Assembly: GCF_041381155.1 (NCBI RefSeq)
Contig: NC_091144.1
Coordinates: 30,994,980 to 31,058,979, forward strand
From: Argopecten irradians
Taxonomy: Eukaryota; Mollusca; Bivalvia; Pectinida; Pectinidae
DNA: 64,000 nucleotides
Direction of reading: 5' to 3'
Each line of letters begins with the position of its first letter. The stretch's first letter is position 1. A program made the translations under genes and the position numbers. Below, piece after piece: positions 12,801 to 25,800 of the stretch. The notes beneath the pieces are model-generated. The model saw only the letters and a program-made list of their open reading frames with translations, did not search any database and had not been told where the DNA came from.

Positions 12801-13318
12801 GAGATTCCAAGGCCTCGTTGTTATTGACAAGACGTCATTAAAAGATTTAGCCTACGTGCATGTGACCCCTAATGAAGATCAAGGTTATTCAGTTGAATAA
12901 ACTTCGAACCCTATCAATACAGAATTTCATATAAATATAAATCGGTCTTTCTGATTTTTCAAAAATATTAGTTGTCCTTAGTTCCTTAACTTGGTTGACA
13001 GCAGACGATCCGTCAATTGTTTTAGATACAAAAAGATCATAGGTATTTATCCAAACACATTTTTTGTCAAGTACTCTTAGACTAGTTCCTAGTAGCTGTT
13101 CACTTCCAGTTATATACAATATATATATACAGGTACAAATCCAGATCATGTTATTTTTGACTATATATTGAGAAACCATTCAAATGATTGGATATGTTTG
13201 ACCATTAACTTAATGAGGAACATTTGTGGGAATTATCGCCACTGATTGAAATGTAGTGTGCAAGATGTTGCTGTACTGGAAAAAAAAACCCACAAATGTA
13301 GATACTAGAATAGTTTAT
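12801..13318. other. Non-coding stretch, no supported gene
   Basis: Leaves the 60-bp repeat field and becomes ordinary AT-rich sequence with a short TATA-rich tract near 13120. A 96-codon open frame on the minus strand (12889-13179) has no recognised similarity or splice context. Confidence 0.4.
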
Positions 13319-13556
13319 GCCATATTCGACCCAATAAGCGCCCCGACCCTTTTTGAGGCCTAAATTCCACTTCCAATGACTTAAATACACACAGAAGCTA
13401 CAAAACCGTGAAGATTTCTTTATTTGATTTCTTTTTAATTGCTCGCAGAATGTGCAATATTTTTGTGAAATGTCAGTCCAAATTTGATCCTATAAGCGCC
13501 TCTTCATTTTTCAATGTTGTAACCGCCCTGGGGGCTTATTGGGTCGAATACGGTAT
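13319..13556. mobile_element. ~240-bp MITE with TATTCGACCCAATAAGC ends
   Basis: The left end carries ATTCGACCCAATAAGCGCCC. The right end carries GGGCTTATTGGGTCGAATAC, its near-exact reverse complement, giving terminal inverted repeats of about 20-25 bp. An internal motif CCTATAAGCGCC echoes the end sequence. No coding capacity. It lies downstream of the FAHD2 stop codon, in the 3' flank. Confidence 0.7.
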
Positions 13557-13733
13557 ATGTAGTTTTCATCGACTGCAAATATGAACGATGCAAGTTGACG
13601 TGCAAGTTAGATTGTCTCCTATAATCCAGAAAGGTAGGTGATTCCTTCATTTGAATTTTGAAGTGACTTCAGTTACATGGTATATAATAACATTGGCAAA
13701 GATAAAATGCATGTACCTTTAAATTTATTTGAT

Positions 13734-13739
13734 TAAACT
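13734..13739 (-). terminator. Candidate polyadenylation signal for FAHD2
   Basis: AATAAA on the minus strand about 700 nt downstream of the FAHD2 stop codon. It is one of few perfect hexamers in this interval. In AT-rich DNA such matches occur by chance, and no transcript evidence is available. Confidence 0.3.
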
Positions 13740-14438
13740 TTGTATATCTGACTAATATATTGAATAATGTATAATAATTTTATGTATTTATAATTGAAAA
13801 TTGTACAACCTTTCACATGAGAAATGGTCATAATTTCTTTTCTCATAGACAGTACAGACATTCTTCACACATACAACAAATTAACAAAAATTATTAAAAT
13901 AAACATTTTAAAAAATCGATAATTACATGCTTTAATTGAACATGTATTAATTATCTAAAATAATGAATATTATATATGAATCATGGCATCTTGAATAAGG
14001 GATAAATAAATGTAAAATAAATGCATTATCAAGTATTAACAGTAGTTATGATAATCAATGTTAACTCTCTCCCAGCTTAACAGCTTTATGTGTTAGTAAA
14101 ACTCATTACTTTCACATACTGTGTAGAAAAAAAATGCAATAGTTTCCTAAAATGTTCGATCATTTAGACAAAAATAATGTTAATCTGTTAAAGATTAATT
14201 TACATGTAGCAAATGCTATTACAATTACAAATTTGACATTGCTTCTTGGTAAATATACTATCAAATCACAGTCATACATGTACATTATGTATAGTACCTA
14301 ATATAATTTGTTTTTTAATTGGTTTGCTGCTATTTCAGTATTGGTCCGACTGGCCGACACAGGAATCCCATGGAGCATATGGTAAAACTGTTAGTGTGTG
14401 TTGGAAAAGAGATATTCTGTTGGTCCCTGATTTAGCTA

Positions 14439-17400
14439 CTACACAACCTTGTTGACAACGCTGCCGATCCCCTCAATTTCACACTCCACCACGTCACCTC
14501 TCTGCAAAACAATCAATTCCATGTACTACATTAAAAAGTTGCCTTGAATTTGTTATTAACGCAGTTTTAATATTTTGCAAAAGAAATTTTAAGCTAACTC
14601 TAAAACAGGATGTTATTATGATACATTGTACACTGATATGTGGCAAACAAGTGATTCCAACAGTATGGACAAAATTTTAATGAATGTGCTGTACATATAC
14701 ATTGAATTTCCAATAGTGATGCAAATCTTATATTTACCTTCAGGAACTCTGGTGGTTTCCTAAATACTCCAACTCCAGGAGGCGTTCCAGTCAGGATCAG
14801 GTCACCAGGTTTTAATGTCATAAATCTATAAGAAAAGACACATGTTAAAATACATATTAAAAGGTATTACAACATAATGTATGGGCTTTCACAACTTTTC
14901 AACTACTGACAGATTGCAACAAAGGGAAGTAACTCCAACGGACACGGCAAAGTCAATGGAATATATGACTTGCAATTCAACGTGATAATTAGATAGGTGC
15001 ATATTCTTGAAGTATTATAATTTGGCATACAATTGACAAAGAAGTATTTATATTAAAATAATTTGAATAACCAGACTTTAGTTTGTATGCATGTTTTCTC
15101 CCATTTTCTCTTTGATTACTGATTTGCAGTGAGAATTGTTCAAGCATTGTCAATTTCTTACACTACATTGTAACAAGTCTGACAGGTAATTTTTTTATTA
15201 TTTGCATGTATTTATGTTCATGGAAATTACTAATGGTTGTGATGATATACAAAATGTAATTATCTGTTGATGAAAGCATTCGTTCAGTAATTATAATGTA
15301 AGACATGGTCATGTCATTATGCTGTTGGTTTAAGTCAATATATTCCAAACAAATTGAATATGGAACTGTAACTGTCTGAATAAAAAGTTTTATCTAACAG
15401 CCTTTAACAATACATTCCTCTACCCATGTACATTAATAACTGTTTTTTATCTTACAGAGTTAAAGGGGTAGTACCAACAATACACTAAGTCTACCTGATC
15501 CTAACCTTGATATAAAGGCTACCATGGCAGCTGACCGGTGGACCAGCTGATTGGTATTACTGTCCTGTTTGACCACACCATTGACCAGACACCTCAGGGC
15601 TAGGTTGTGTGGATCTGAAACAAAACCATAGACTCAGCAACTAAAATAGAGTTTTATCACTGCATAAATAATCAGTAAAATATCCTGCAACTGAAATCTT
15701 TTTTCTGTATAGGAACTGATTAAAAACAAAATAGATTTCTAGAAATCCCCTTTTAGGCAGAAGATTTTATAACTAGGTGATGAATGTTTTAAAGCCTGCT
15801 GGTTGGGTAACCAGAGTGCATCAGGTTTTGGTTGGATAAATATATGTATATATAAAAGATGTAAAGAAATTTTGAAAATCTGTTTCTGAAAGGGGAGATA
15901 ATCAAGAATGCATTTTTATGAAAATGTTTAGTGCAGAATTCAACACAAGATGGACTGTCCCCCTCACCAAAAAGTTTATCAAGAGTAACATCTTTTAACA
16001 ATTTATAGCCACAGTTATGCGAATTGACCTTCTTCAAAATTAGTGATGTATGACCAAACTTAAAAACTAAACAGTGGTAAATGTAAACATTGCTGTCTAC
16101 AGGAAATCATTTGGTTCTGTATGTGGTCTCTATAATCTGGTGGGTATGTTAAGAATTTATGTCCATGCAACATAGCATTGTAAGAAACATTATCATGCTT
16201 TACAAAGTATTATGATTTCAAAAATCAAAAGCTTATAAGTCGGACATCGCTAAATAATCATGACTAGTTTTTTTAACCTTTAATGCCCACCTTGGTCACA
16301 ATGACTGGTCAGAGGGGACAGAAGTCGAATTTAAAACACTTTAAAGTCGGACATCACCAAATAATCGTGACTAGTTTTTTTAACCTTTAATGCCCTCCTT
16401 GGTCACAATGACCGGTCCGAGTGGACAGAAGTCGTCCATGGCCTTCCCAATGACCCATTGACCACCATTACGTCCAGCCCCCAGTTGCCAGTCCCTAGCG
16501 CTGACATCATGAGCTACTGTATAGCCATATATGTAGTCCATTCCCTCCGACTCCTGCAAATTAAAAATTGAACATCTTTTTTTTACATTTTAATTTTCAA
16601 CTGATCTGTTCTTCTTTAGTTTGCATTTCTATCTTTTGATCATGACCTTAACATGAGATAACTTTGATATCTCTGATATTATCTTCATTCTGTTACTAAG
16701 CATGTCATGAACATGATATTACCTTTGAGGAATACTTTCATATAAAAATATGTTGCAGATGTGAAATTAACCAACTCCCTACAGTAATCTTGTATCATAT
16801 ATGTACTTTTAGTAGATAAGAAATTTTGTGAAATGGGACTAATTTAAATACCATGTAATACCTGATAACATTTGTGCGGGACTATTGTTTCTATTGGTGA
16901 TGGAATGACGTCAAAAGATGATATGTGACGCTAACGCCATTTCAGCAGGTAGATTACAAAGAGTTACATTCCATCACCAGTGGAGATACTAGTTTGCCAC
17001 AAACGTTTTCAGGTATAATGTGGTAAGTAAACTAGTCCCATTGTTACAAAGTTGACCTTGAACCAATATACAACCTAATACTTGCTTATAACGGATGACC
17101 TTATAACTTGTCACCTCTTGTGTCAGTGACCCCTAACCTTTTGTGATCTAGAAATCTGAATGATTTTGACCTTGATCATATGTGTTGATCAGAAATATTT
17201 TGTGAAAAGACTTACTTTTACTTTCTTGGCCTCTTTGCCGATGACAATGGTCAACTCCACCTCCCAATCTAGTTGCTGTGGACATGAATATTATGAAATA
17301 AAACCTTAAATTTCAACTTGAATCACCTGTACTGACAATAAGAAAAAAAGTTTTAAAAAATATGTTCAGAATTTTGTGATTCTATATTTATAACAAAGCA

Positions 17401-19361
17401 TTACTCATATTTCAATTTTACCAGTAAGTGTAAACATTACAATATATTTCAACTTATTTACACTTACACACAAGTATAAAAACATTCAAATTTTTGAATA
17501 TGAAGTTCCTGAAAGAAACCATTATTATATGTCTCGCATCATCTGTGAAATAGTAATGATTGTTTAATTGTATTTTGGAGAGATTCCTGTTGGGTAGAGA
17601 TTAAAAAAACAGTTAAACTTTTTTTTTAAATTAATTCTGTAGATTCATTTGCAAAACTACATATTTCAACATAATGCAAAGGTATCAATGTAGATAAGTA
17701 CACCCATATAATACCGGGGTATGTATATTTAAGTACTCTTAATAAGATTTTGTTCAATTGACATTAAAAAAAAGACAGAGTTTATCATCAAATGGTACAT
17801 TAAAAACATGAATTTGTACCTGTGTCTCCTCTGGGAAGTGTAAGTCGTCTGTGGGACCTATGATACAGCTGGGGAATTTGTTAAAGATGACAGGAACCTC
17901 AGGGACAGGTGCTCCCTGCTCCTCACAGTGATCTTTATAGTTCATCCCAATACACAACACCTTGTCAGGGTTAAAGATCGGGGCAGTGACCTTCACCTCT
18001 GACCTTGGCACTTTGTACTGACCACTGTCTACAGCACTAAAATGTATAGGCTTAATTTTATATACATCAGAATTCTATTATTTTTTTTTATTTCAAACTA
18101 TAATGTCACACAGCATTACATATAACTTATTGTAGTCATACAATGAAGAGTAATTTGGTAGTAAATTACATTACTGAATGTGACATTACATCCACCTTTT
18201 GACTATCTCGATACTCCAAGGGTTACTATCACTGAAGTTATTATCTCGTATTAAAACTGCAGTCAGTTCAGGAAGGAAAACTGATCAATCACAGGCCTCC
18301 AGATACTTGAATTCCTTTGAAGATTACTGAGAAAGAGTGATCATCATTAAAGCCCAACTTCAAAGAAATACAGTTCACTAAAGATTAAGTGTACTGTTTG
18401 TACCTGTGTACTGTTATACAATTGCTTAATGTATACCAAATGAACAAATTACCTGTGTTTTTTGTTCGCTACAGTTTTACTATGAAATAGTCCAGGGGTG
18501 GATAGATATAATGTCAGTGATATTAACCCCTGGAATATGGAGGATGGTCCAGGGGCGGTGGAAATAATGTCAGTGATATAACCCCCTGGAGTATTGAGGA
18601 TATAGTCTAGGGGTGAAAGTAATAACGTCAGTGATCGTATATCGTGGAGTATCGAGGATGATGTTGGATATAACGTCAGTGATAGCAACCCTGGAGTATC
18701 GAAGATGGTTTAGAAGCAGTTAATAAAATGTCAGTGATAGTACCCCCTGGATCGAGTATCGAGGATGGTCTGAGTGTTGATAATATCAAGGGTCAGGGAA
18801 GATCATAGATGTACAGTACATCCAGTATTTATTTATTTATTTTTTTTTTTGGTTCTCTCTCTCCCAATTTTAATTGTCTTTCAATTCTTCATTTATTTAA
18901 TATCTTTTTCAACTTAATTAATCTTTTCTTAGCTGGAATAAAAATAAATATATGCAGTTTGAACATGAAAAAATAAAAATAATAAACTATTGATTTGTAA
19001 ATTTTCAATTAATAAAAATTACGAATTTAGAGGAACATTTTACTTCACCAGGTCTATATCAATTACAATTTGAGCAAAATATATTGTACTACATTGTATT
19101 AGTAGATAAGGGGAGGTAATCGTGTCACCTTTGAGCCGCCTGGATGCTAGCTTGTCCACCCTCAATAAAACTTCTCATGTCGGAAGGCAGTGCAGGTTTT
19201 ACTTGTGACAGGTCGACAATGTCACCCCCGGGAGCGGTCTCCACCCCCACGAAAGATTTCCCATCACGCAAAAACTGTAAGAGTCTCATTGCTGAGGAAG
19301 TTTTGTTGCAATAGCCACGACTCAAGACTTCGACCCCGGCCGTAACACCCCTACGGAACAT
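14439..19361 (-). CDS. FAHD2: Fumarylacetoacetate hydrolase domain-containing protein 2 (FAHD2), complete
   Basis: Seven exons on the minus strand: 19361-19129, 18036-17820, 17275-17216, 16553-16385, 15614-15506, 14825-14738 and 14501-14439 (stop TAG). All splice phases agree. The 312-residue product is close to the roughly 314 residues of vertebrate FAHD2. The N-terminus ([17 protein letters not shown]) is basic, without early acidic residues until E11, and fits a mitochondrial presequence. The FAH fold follows: lid motif NYKDHCEEQ with the His114/Glu117 pair, metal ligands Glu155 and Glu157 in DWEVEL, Asp186 in HDVSARD, then FCPLGP and the substrate-loop LTGTPPGVG near the C-terminus. These positions keep the exact spacing of the FAHD1 catalytic residues H30, E33, E71, E73 and D102. 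Members act on small oxo-acids in mitochondria; FAHD2 proteins have been linked to oxaloacetate tautomerase activity, which is not shown by sequence alone. Intron 1 holds a VNTR and intron 4 a duplicated exon end. Confidence 0.95.
16234..16327 (-). pseudogene. Duplicated 3' end of FAHD2 exon 4 with its donor site, in intron 4
   Basis: This segment is a direct copy, offset by 107 bp, of about 16342-16434. That source covers the last ~50 coding bases of exon 4, the 5' splice donor (AAAG|GTTAAA) and the first ~40 intron bases. The copy keeps the donor sequence (around 16278) but differs at several bases, and it carries no acceptor of its own. It is probably a non-coding relic, though a second donor-like site is created. 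Confidence 0.8.
16831..17044. mobile_element. ~214-bp foldback element in FAHD2 intron 3
   Basis: The two halves are imperfect inverted copies over about 80 bp: AATGGGACTA...TGGTGATGGAATG on the left, CATTCCATCACCA...TAGTCCCATT on the right, with shared inner segments such as AATACCTGATAAC against TATACCTGAAAAC. Only about 50 bp separates the arms. It has the structure of a MITE or foldback and no coding capacity. Confidence 0.7.
18491..18790. repeat. ~57-bp VNTR in FAHD2 intron 1, 5-6 degenerate units
   Basis: Units begin with TCCAGGGGTGG-like sequence at about 18491, 18548 and 18606, with diverged starts near 18659, 18708 and 18768. Each contains AATGTCAGTGATA or AACGTCAGTGAT and ends CCCTGGAGTAT..GAGGATGG. 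Spacing is about 55-58 bp. Open frames across it are repeat shadows. Confidence 0.75.
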
Positions 19362-22300
19362 CTCTGGAGCGTTGTCTATAGTAAATAGTCGACTCTAAAG
19401 ATGTTCCGAACGAGATACGCCATGTGATTTGTACTTTCGGTTTCACTCTAAACAACGTTGGAATGTTAGTCTAGATATGCAGCCTACTTAGTGTACATAG
19501 TACGTTAATTTATATAAATGTTTTGCTCCATGAAGCATTATAATGAGTGGACAACAGTAAGCAGATTGCAATTACATATCATATTTTTTCATGTACATTT
19601 TATATATGTACATATATGTACAATGTACTGTACGTGCACAAATTAAATTTGGCGTACAATACAGTATACATGTATATACAATATAATGAATGTATATGTG
19701 CAATTAAGTCTACCGGTATAAATATGTACATGTACATGCTGTGTTTTATATGCACAATACACGGTATCATGTCTGCGTATTTATGAATCTCGTGCATTTT
19801 CACGTTTGACCATGTACAAGAATGCATTGTACAATTTAGTTGTATTTCGTGTATGGAGCAAAGGCGGACATATATATATATAAAGCATACCACAAGGGAG
19901 ATATACATGTAAATTCTGTAATTCATTTATTAAACGGCTATACAACAAAGTTATTTAAAGTTGTAAATACACTGTACATGTATGTCCATATCCGCTAAAC
20001 CTGCCTAGGGTATTATTGGTTTTTTTTCTTATATAAAAAACGTAATAATAAAGGCAGATTTACGGGTCTATTATGTACACTGTAACTATATTTTTTATAA
20101 ATCGGTCAAAACTGATCTAGACGGTAAATTATTTACACTGGCTTATATATTTATAATACATGCAAATTGTTTGCAAAATAAATACATGTATACGATGAGC
20201 GCAACTTGTGGTTGTACAATTTACCCCTACAGTGTCGAATTAGAGTTAAAATGACCGAGAGCGGAGTAAAAATAATAAAAATAGAACTTTAACAGCAAGT
20301 AGTGGCCTTTAAAATACACAGGTCAAATTTATTTGAATTTTGTCATTTGATTCTACTTAAAGAAAGTGATCTTAAAAAAAACAGGTGATTAATATATACA
20401 AAGTACAGAGGTGGTCGCTATATCTGTATATAGAGATAACGTACATAGAGCAGATAATTATATAAAACTGATTAAATGTTACATTCCTTCGTATCTCCGC
20501 GTCCTTTTTAATCCTCTATCTTTTGACAACCTAGTGTTGCATCTGACATACAGGGATAAGGGGATACAATTTATATAAACTCCGGTCATTTGTCTCTGAA
20601 CTTATGTCCGTACTTTATCGTACATCTGGTCAAAGGGAAACTGTTTGGGCGAACGAAATTAAGTCTTAAATCAACATTTACTGATATGATAAGGACGCTA
20701 TTGGAATTAAAATGAAATTACCTCCATTACCATGCTGTCGGTCAGATGACTGGTCAGGCGAGTATAGTTTTAGGGGTTAAGTTGTTAATTCGATTGACCC
20801 CTGCGATTTAATAATGGACTGGTCTAGTGTTTCATTAAGAAGAGCCTAAATGTATCTTTAGGGGTGACTAAGTTAAGCATCATTAGCTGAAATGGCCACC
20901 TCTTGTACAAATAACTGAAATGTTTCGTTTAGTGCATTGGTACATCTAGGTACGTATACTCGACACTTGTCATAATGTCAAAATACATAATGACTTTAGC
21001 ATTCTTATTTGAGAATATCAGTTTAAAGTTTTGTAATCGGTTTACAGGCAACATTATGTACTTAGTATTTATGTCTCATAAAACATCGCATTATTCTTAA
21101 TATTATGTCCTGAAAGGGATACGTATTTAAAGCCACACTATACGTAACTATCAACAAAAAGTCAAGTTAGATTTGTCCCCGATATTGTTCATCGAAAGCT
21201 ATCACTAAAATATAATGTTTCAAAAAAAAAAGAAAAATAATGAATCTTAAATCGGAGTTGAGTTGGCATGGCAACAAAGTTGGAAGATGATTAAAACAAC
21301 ATACTTTTGTTTCACATTTCTAAGTTAAATAAGTCTTTATTGCAATAAATTTTAACCTATTTTACAAATTCTTTTTTTTAAATCTTAATATTTCTTGAAT
21401 ATTTTCATGCATATGTAACGAATAAAGAAACGAAAACTTCCACTCATGTTTAATTAACCATATCTCTATGACAGAGTACGATATATCTTACAAAGGTTTT
21501 TATTTTCAAGTTTTTATTGAACTTGAATATATATATAAATTACTTCAGAGTCTATTTTAACGAATTGAAATTGATTGACGAACATGTTTCACCTCATTAA
21601 TTTAACTATGCTATGTGATATTGTCCAGGCACCAGTATTAAAATTGTTAATAAACATGAAGAGGCATGTGCATAAACACCTAATGAAATTTGATCAGAAA
21701 AACGATACACGATTATATCAAAGGTATTATATTAATAACCGTTCACAAACCGTTGAGTTTCTATAATGATATTGATACATTTTGGCATTTTGTATTCACA
21801 TGTTCTATTTATCATATTCATTTACGCTTAACTTGTCCCGAATATGATTAAAAATAAGTTGATTTATCCTTTGATAAATATACCAATTTTATTGAAATAT
21901 TAAGTATCGATAAAAGTTGTTCAACAAGTAAAATTTCCACTGCTCCATTGGTGACGCCTATGTCGAAAAGAATAAAAAAGAAAAAGTAAATTTGAATCTA
22001 ACATTGGAAGGGGGACAAGTGCGGACTAGTGTTACTGTATCTACTGATATTAGGTCCTGAATGGTTAATATTTTATTATCCTATTCAAACCACATAGACT
22101 CGTTTTCATATATTGTGATTTCATGGTAAAATATCGCGAGAGAAAAGAGAAATTGAATTAATAATGTTTAAACGTAAAATACACTAAAAGTAAAACAGGA
22201 ACGAGAACATACGTGTATATAACCACGTGCACTATAACAAGAATTAAGTTTGGGTTTGCTAATTTCATTAAATCATTAAAAGTAGGTCATAATGACCTAA

Positions 22301-22648
22301 TTAGTATTTTTGTCATGATTCTAAAAACTCAAGTTAACTCAGTAGACGTAAACTACAGAAAAATGCAATGTTTCAACACCACAACGTTTTAAAATTAAAC
22401 CAACTGACCACACTCTAATGTTGATGTACAACACATATGACATGATGTGATGTATCAGACGCATATGTTTATCTTGTTTATCAATGTACAATAAAATTTA
22501 ACATTAAGTGCAAGTGAGACACAACCTTCCGTAAACATTTAATTACTATTAGTACTTGGGGAATATGACGGTGCAATATAATGCACAAGAAGATCCCGAA
22601 CTGGTATTTCTTGCATGGCGAAGTTTTGGTTTTTCTTTATCATGTCAT
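19362..22648. other. FAHD2 upstream flank and AT-rich intergenic DNA
   Basis: The first ~100 bp presumably hold the FAHD2 5' UTR and promoter; no TATA box is evident. From about 19560 to 19900 the sequence is dense in TGTACATGTA-type palindromic words, opening long frames on both strands by composition. Near 21127 the words TTAAAGCCACACTATACGTA resemble the end of a TTAA MITE like that at 22653, but no matching right end was found. No exon was recognised. Confidence 0.4.
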
Positions 22649-22652
22649 TTAA

Positions 22653-22837
22653 AGCCGCATAATCCGTATCTTGAAGGTCCGTAAATCAACAAAAGAAAAT
22701 AAGCATATTTATATCTTTGGATCTCGGAACTTTCTAGACTCGTAATTTGGTGAAAGTTCGATAACTTTTTAGGGCTATTACACCATATTCTGTCATTGTT
22801 TAGTTTACGGACCCTGAAAAATATGGATTATGCGGCT
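22653..22837. mobile_element. 185-bp TTAA-flanked MITE (piggyBac-like)
   Basis: Begins AGCCGCATAATCC and ends with the reverse complement GGATTATGCGGCT, flanked by TTAA at 22649-22652 and 22838-22841. Inverted similarity continues inward (CCGTAAAT near the left end, GTTTACGGACC near the right), for about 35 bp in all. No coding capacity. The target duplication and small size fit a non-autonomous piggyBac-type element, although the ends differ from the MITE at 3665-4231. Confidence 0.8.
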
Positions 22838-22841
22838 TTAA

Positions 22842-25800
22842 TGATGATATTGTTTAGTTTGGTCATTGTTATCAGATACATATTTAATTTCTACTAGACT
22901 AACATAGCAGTGAGTTAAAAATAAAATATCGTTGAAGAGATTTACGTTAAAAAGTTTATATTGAAGTTCGCTTTCAATATTACTCATTTGCTTGCATGCC
23001 ATAGTGTTATCAACCGAATACTGAAAAGAATAAGCACGAGCGTCGTGGAGACCATGTTTGATAATGAATTAAAAAAAACCTAAACAGTTAATAAATTAAT
23101 TATAACGGGGCTGTCTAAAATAATTTGGCCCCTCGACAGATACATTGACGTAAGTTACACGACAATGGTTAGACACATCATTATCTGAATATCTTCGTTC
23201 GTGATATCCACAGCCTAACAGATTACTATATTTCTAGATATAAACTGTAAAGAGGTGCATCGGTGTTTCACGATCAGTGATCTTAAACTAAGGATATTTC
23301 AACAATAGTTTTGGCTGACTTATTAATGTCAACACGTTTTGTGCGACATTTAACATATTGCCAATGCTTGCTCTCTGTTATAGTACGGAATCATCTTCAG
23401 AATATATACACATGGCCTGCTATTAGAGGATTCAATCAAGCGTGTAGACTTAAAGGTATAACCCTGAAACACTCACACAGTTGAGGCTTTAGTCGCCAGA
23501 ATCTTATGTACGCTGACACCTGGCGGACGGACATACTACGCAAAACTTCGCCGTTCATTTTACTAAAGATATCAACTACTAAGTTGACTCATGAAAAAAT
23601 ATATTAGCGAAAAAAGTATATAGAGGATTCAACAGCATGTGAAACAATGGAGTGAAAGTCGTGTCCAAATATTGAAAATGTCGACACAGGCGCAGAAGAA
23701 GCAGCGGTTTCATTGAGCACCGTGGTCAAGTTTTTCTCCCGTTGCTTGTTGGATGAATACATTCGGACAATAGTGGCCAGACATTTACGACCATGCCCAG
23801 CTTCACAATGTTATCAGAGGTAAATATAACCAGTACAGGTAATGGGTCACAGAATCGTCTTTGATAACGTACACAATTAGATCCATTTACACATGTTTGC
23901 TGACCCGCAATTTGGTAAAGATAAAGGGCATTTACCTCCTGCCATTTCTGGTATCTTGTAGGGATTTGGGAATTTTTATTGTAGTCAAAATTTTAGTTCA
24001 TTCCATGTCATCAAGAGGTAAGTACAATTTGTTAGAAGTAATAACTATGTGAAAATCCTTAATAATTTCATTCTTATTGTATTTAAATGAAGATGTGAAG
24101 GATATAATCGAATAACTTCTGGTTTCATGGTATAGTTAGTAGTGTCAGTTTGCAACGTAAGTTGATATAATTCTGTCAGATCTAAATAAGAGTATGGATA
24201 GACGAATGCAGTTCTGATGTAAAATCGGTAAACGTAATGGTTAAACATACACAATATTAAACTGCGTCGAACGGACATATGGACACATAATCACAAGGTG
24301 AACTTTATATTAAGGCTTGCAATAGTTGGTTACTAAATGAATTATTTCCGAAAATATTTAATAGTGTAGCAGTCGTAATACTTTTCTGCAGAAGCAAGGT
24401 AAACTTCTTAGCGCAGGCAATGTATTTCCTGAATACTTTTACCACAAAAACGATAAATGTAAGTGTACTGTACCTCCAAATAAATGCAAGGTTTGTAGTA
24501 ATAGTTCATATTTATTTCTTCTCAAGATCACTCGATGGTGTTTATTAAAAGAGATGGCTGACGAGGGCACTCAATTTGTGATGTATTTAAACCTGTTATT
24601 ATATGCTTATTTCACCACTAGAATTTACCAAAATTTAAACCAGGATATTCAAGGGATATGATTTTGAGCAGTAATCTGTTCAAGCCAAGTAAATTCAACA
24701 TCATTTTTTAATTGGTAGATTTTCTACCTTGAAGAAAATTGCATAACTTCAAAATCTATAGTATGATACATAATTCATTAAAACCAAAAATGATTAGTTT
24801 ATTGAACATTGATGAAATAAGGACCTAGTAAGTCAAAACTATTGTAAAAGGCATCGAGAGATGTTGGGTTTAGAAACAAAATTACTTTAGTATGTGGACG
24901 ACGACTATGGCAGGCACACATTGGTAATGTGTTCGAATATTTATACAACATAATAATGCTGAAAAATATTTAGGATTACAATTTACTTCGCGATCAGGAT
25001 GATTTCATGTACGATGCTTTAAAAGAATTTTCCACACTTTTATATGCATACATAGGGGCTTTGGATGCACGATTTTATTTTCTTAAAGTTACGAAAAGTG
25101 ATGAAGTAGGTTGTTGTTGCCTTGGTAAGGACATATTTCCTGTGTTTTTGGTCGCCTTTTCTTACACTAAGAGGAAACCTTAAAGGTGGCTTTGTCTTAG
25201 TACACTGCGAAAATTGAAACCTATACCCTTGTTGTAGCACATCAGTTTAACGCTCGTTCGTGTGCATTGACATTTTGAATTCGATATGGGTATTTCCGAT
25301 AGCTTCACACGGTATCCAATGTTCTCCCTAATAATCTATGTTTTTAAAATTCGTATGTATATAGGAAAAATTATTTTAACAACTTCTAAAGAAAACTCTT
25401 ATTGGTTTTAAGATTACATGATAACGTATTATAATTGATAACTTTTAAAAGCTTACATACCTTTAAATTTCTAACAAAAGGTTGCAGTATTTGTATTTCG
25501 AACGGAAGTCCACAAAAATACAATGCATTTTGAAAACAATATCTAAAATTTAACTTGCCATATAGTGTGACTTTTAAATGGCCATATTGTGAACATGTAC
25601 ATAGGTGCGGAAAGTTTAACTCGCGAAACAAAGATAACAACGTAGCAGAATACTTCTAATAAAACGTTTGCTTGTTTAGTTTCGTCAGTTGCCTTATTAT
25701 TGCTCTTTATACATGTTGTTAATGACATGGTTCGGCAGATACATACATTTGTATGTGTGTGATGTTCTTTTGATATACAGTATAACAGATCATGAATTAT

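Noticed and set aside
12889..13179. 96-codon minus-strand frame
   Set aside because: No recognised similarity. The middle has a protein-like look, but there are no supporting splice sites or neighbours.
19547..19926. Overlapping long frames on both strands
   Set aside because: Caused by TGTACATGTA-type low-complexity sequence, which is poor in stops on both strands.
21127..21260. Possible TTAA MITE starting AGCCACACTATACG
   Set aside because: Only a left end is visible; no matching inverted right end with TTAA was found.
23677..23815. ATG-containing, slightly GC-richer segment that could be an exon
   Set aside because: The frame from ATG closes after 12 codons, and no other frame shows recognised protein. 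At best a non-coding exon.
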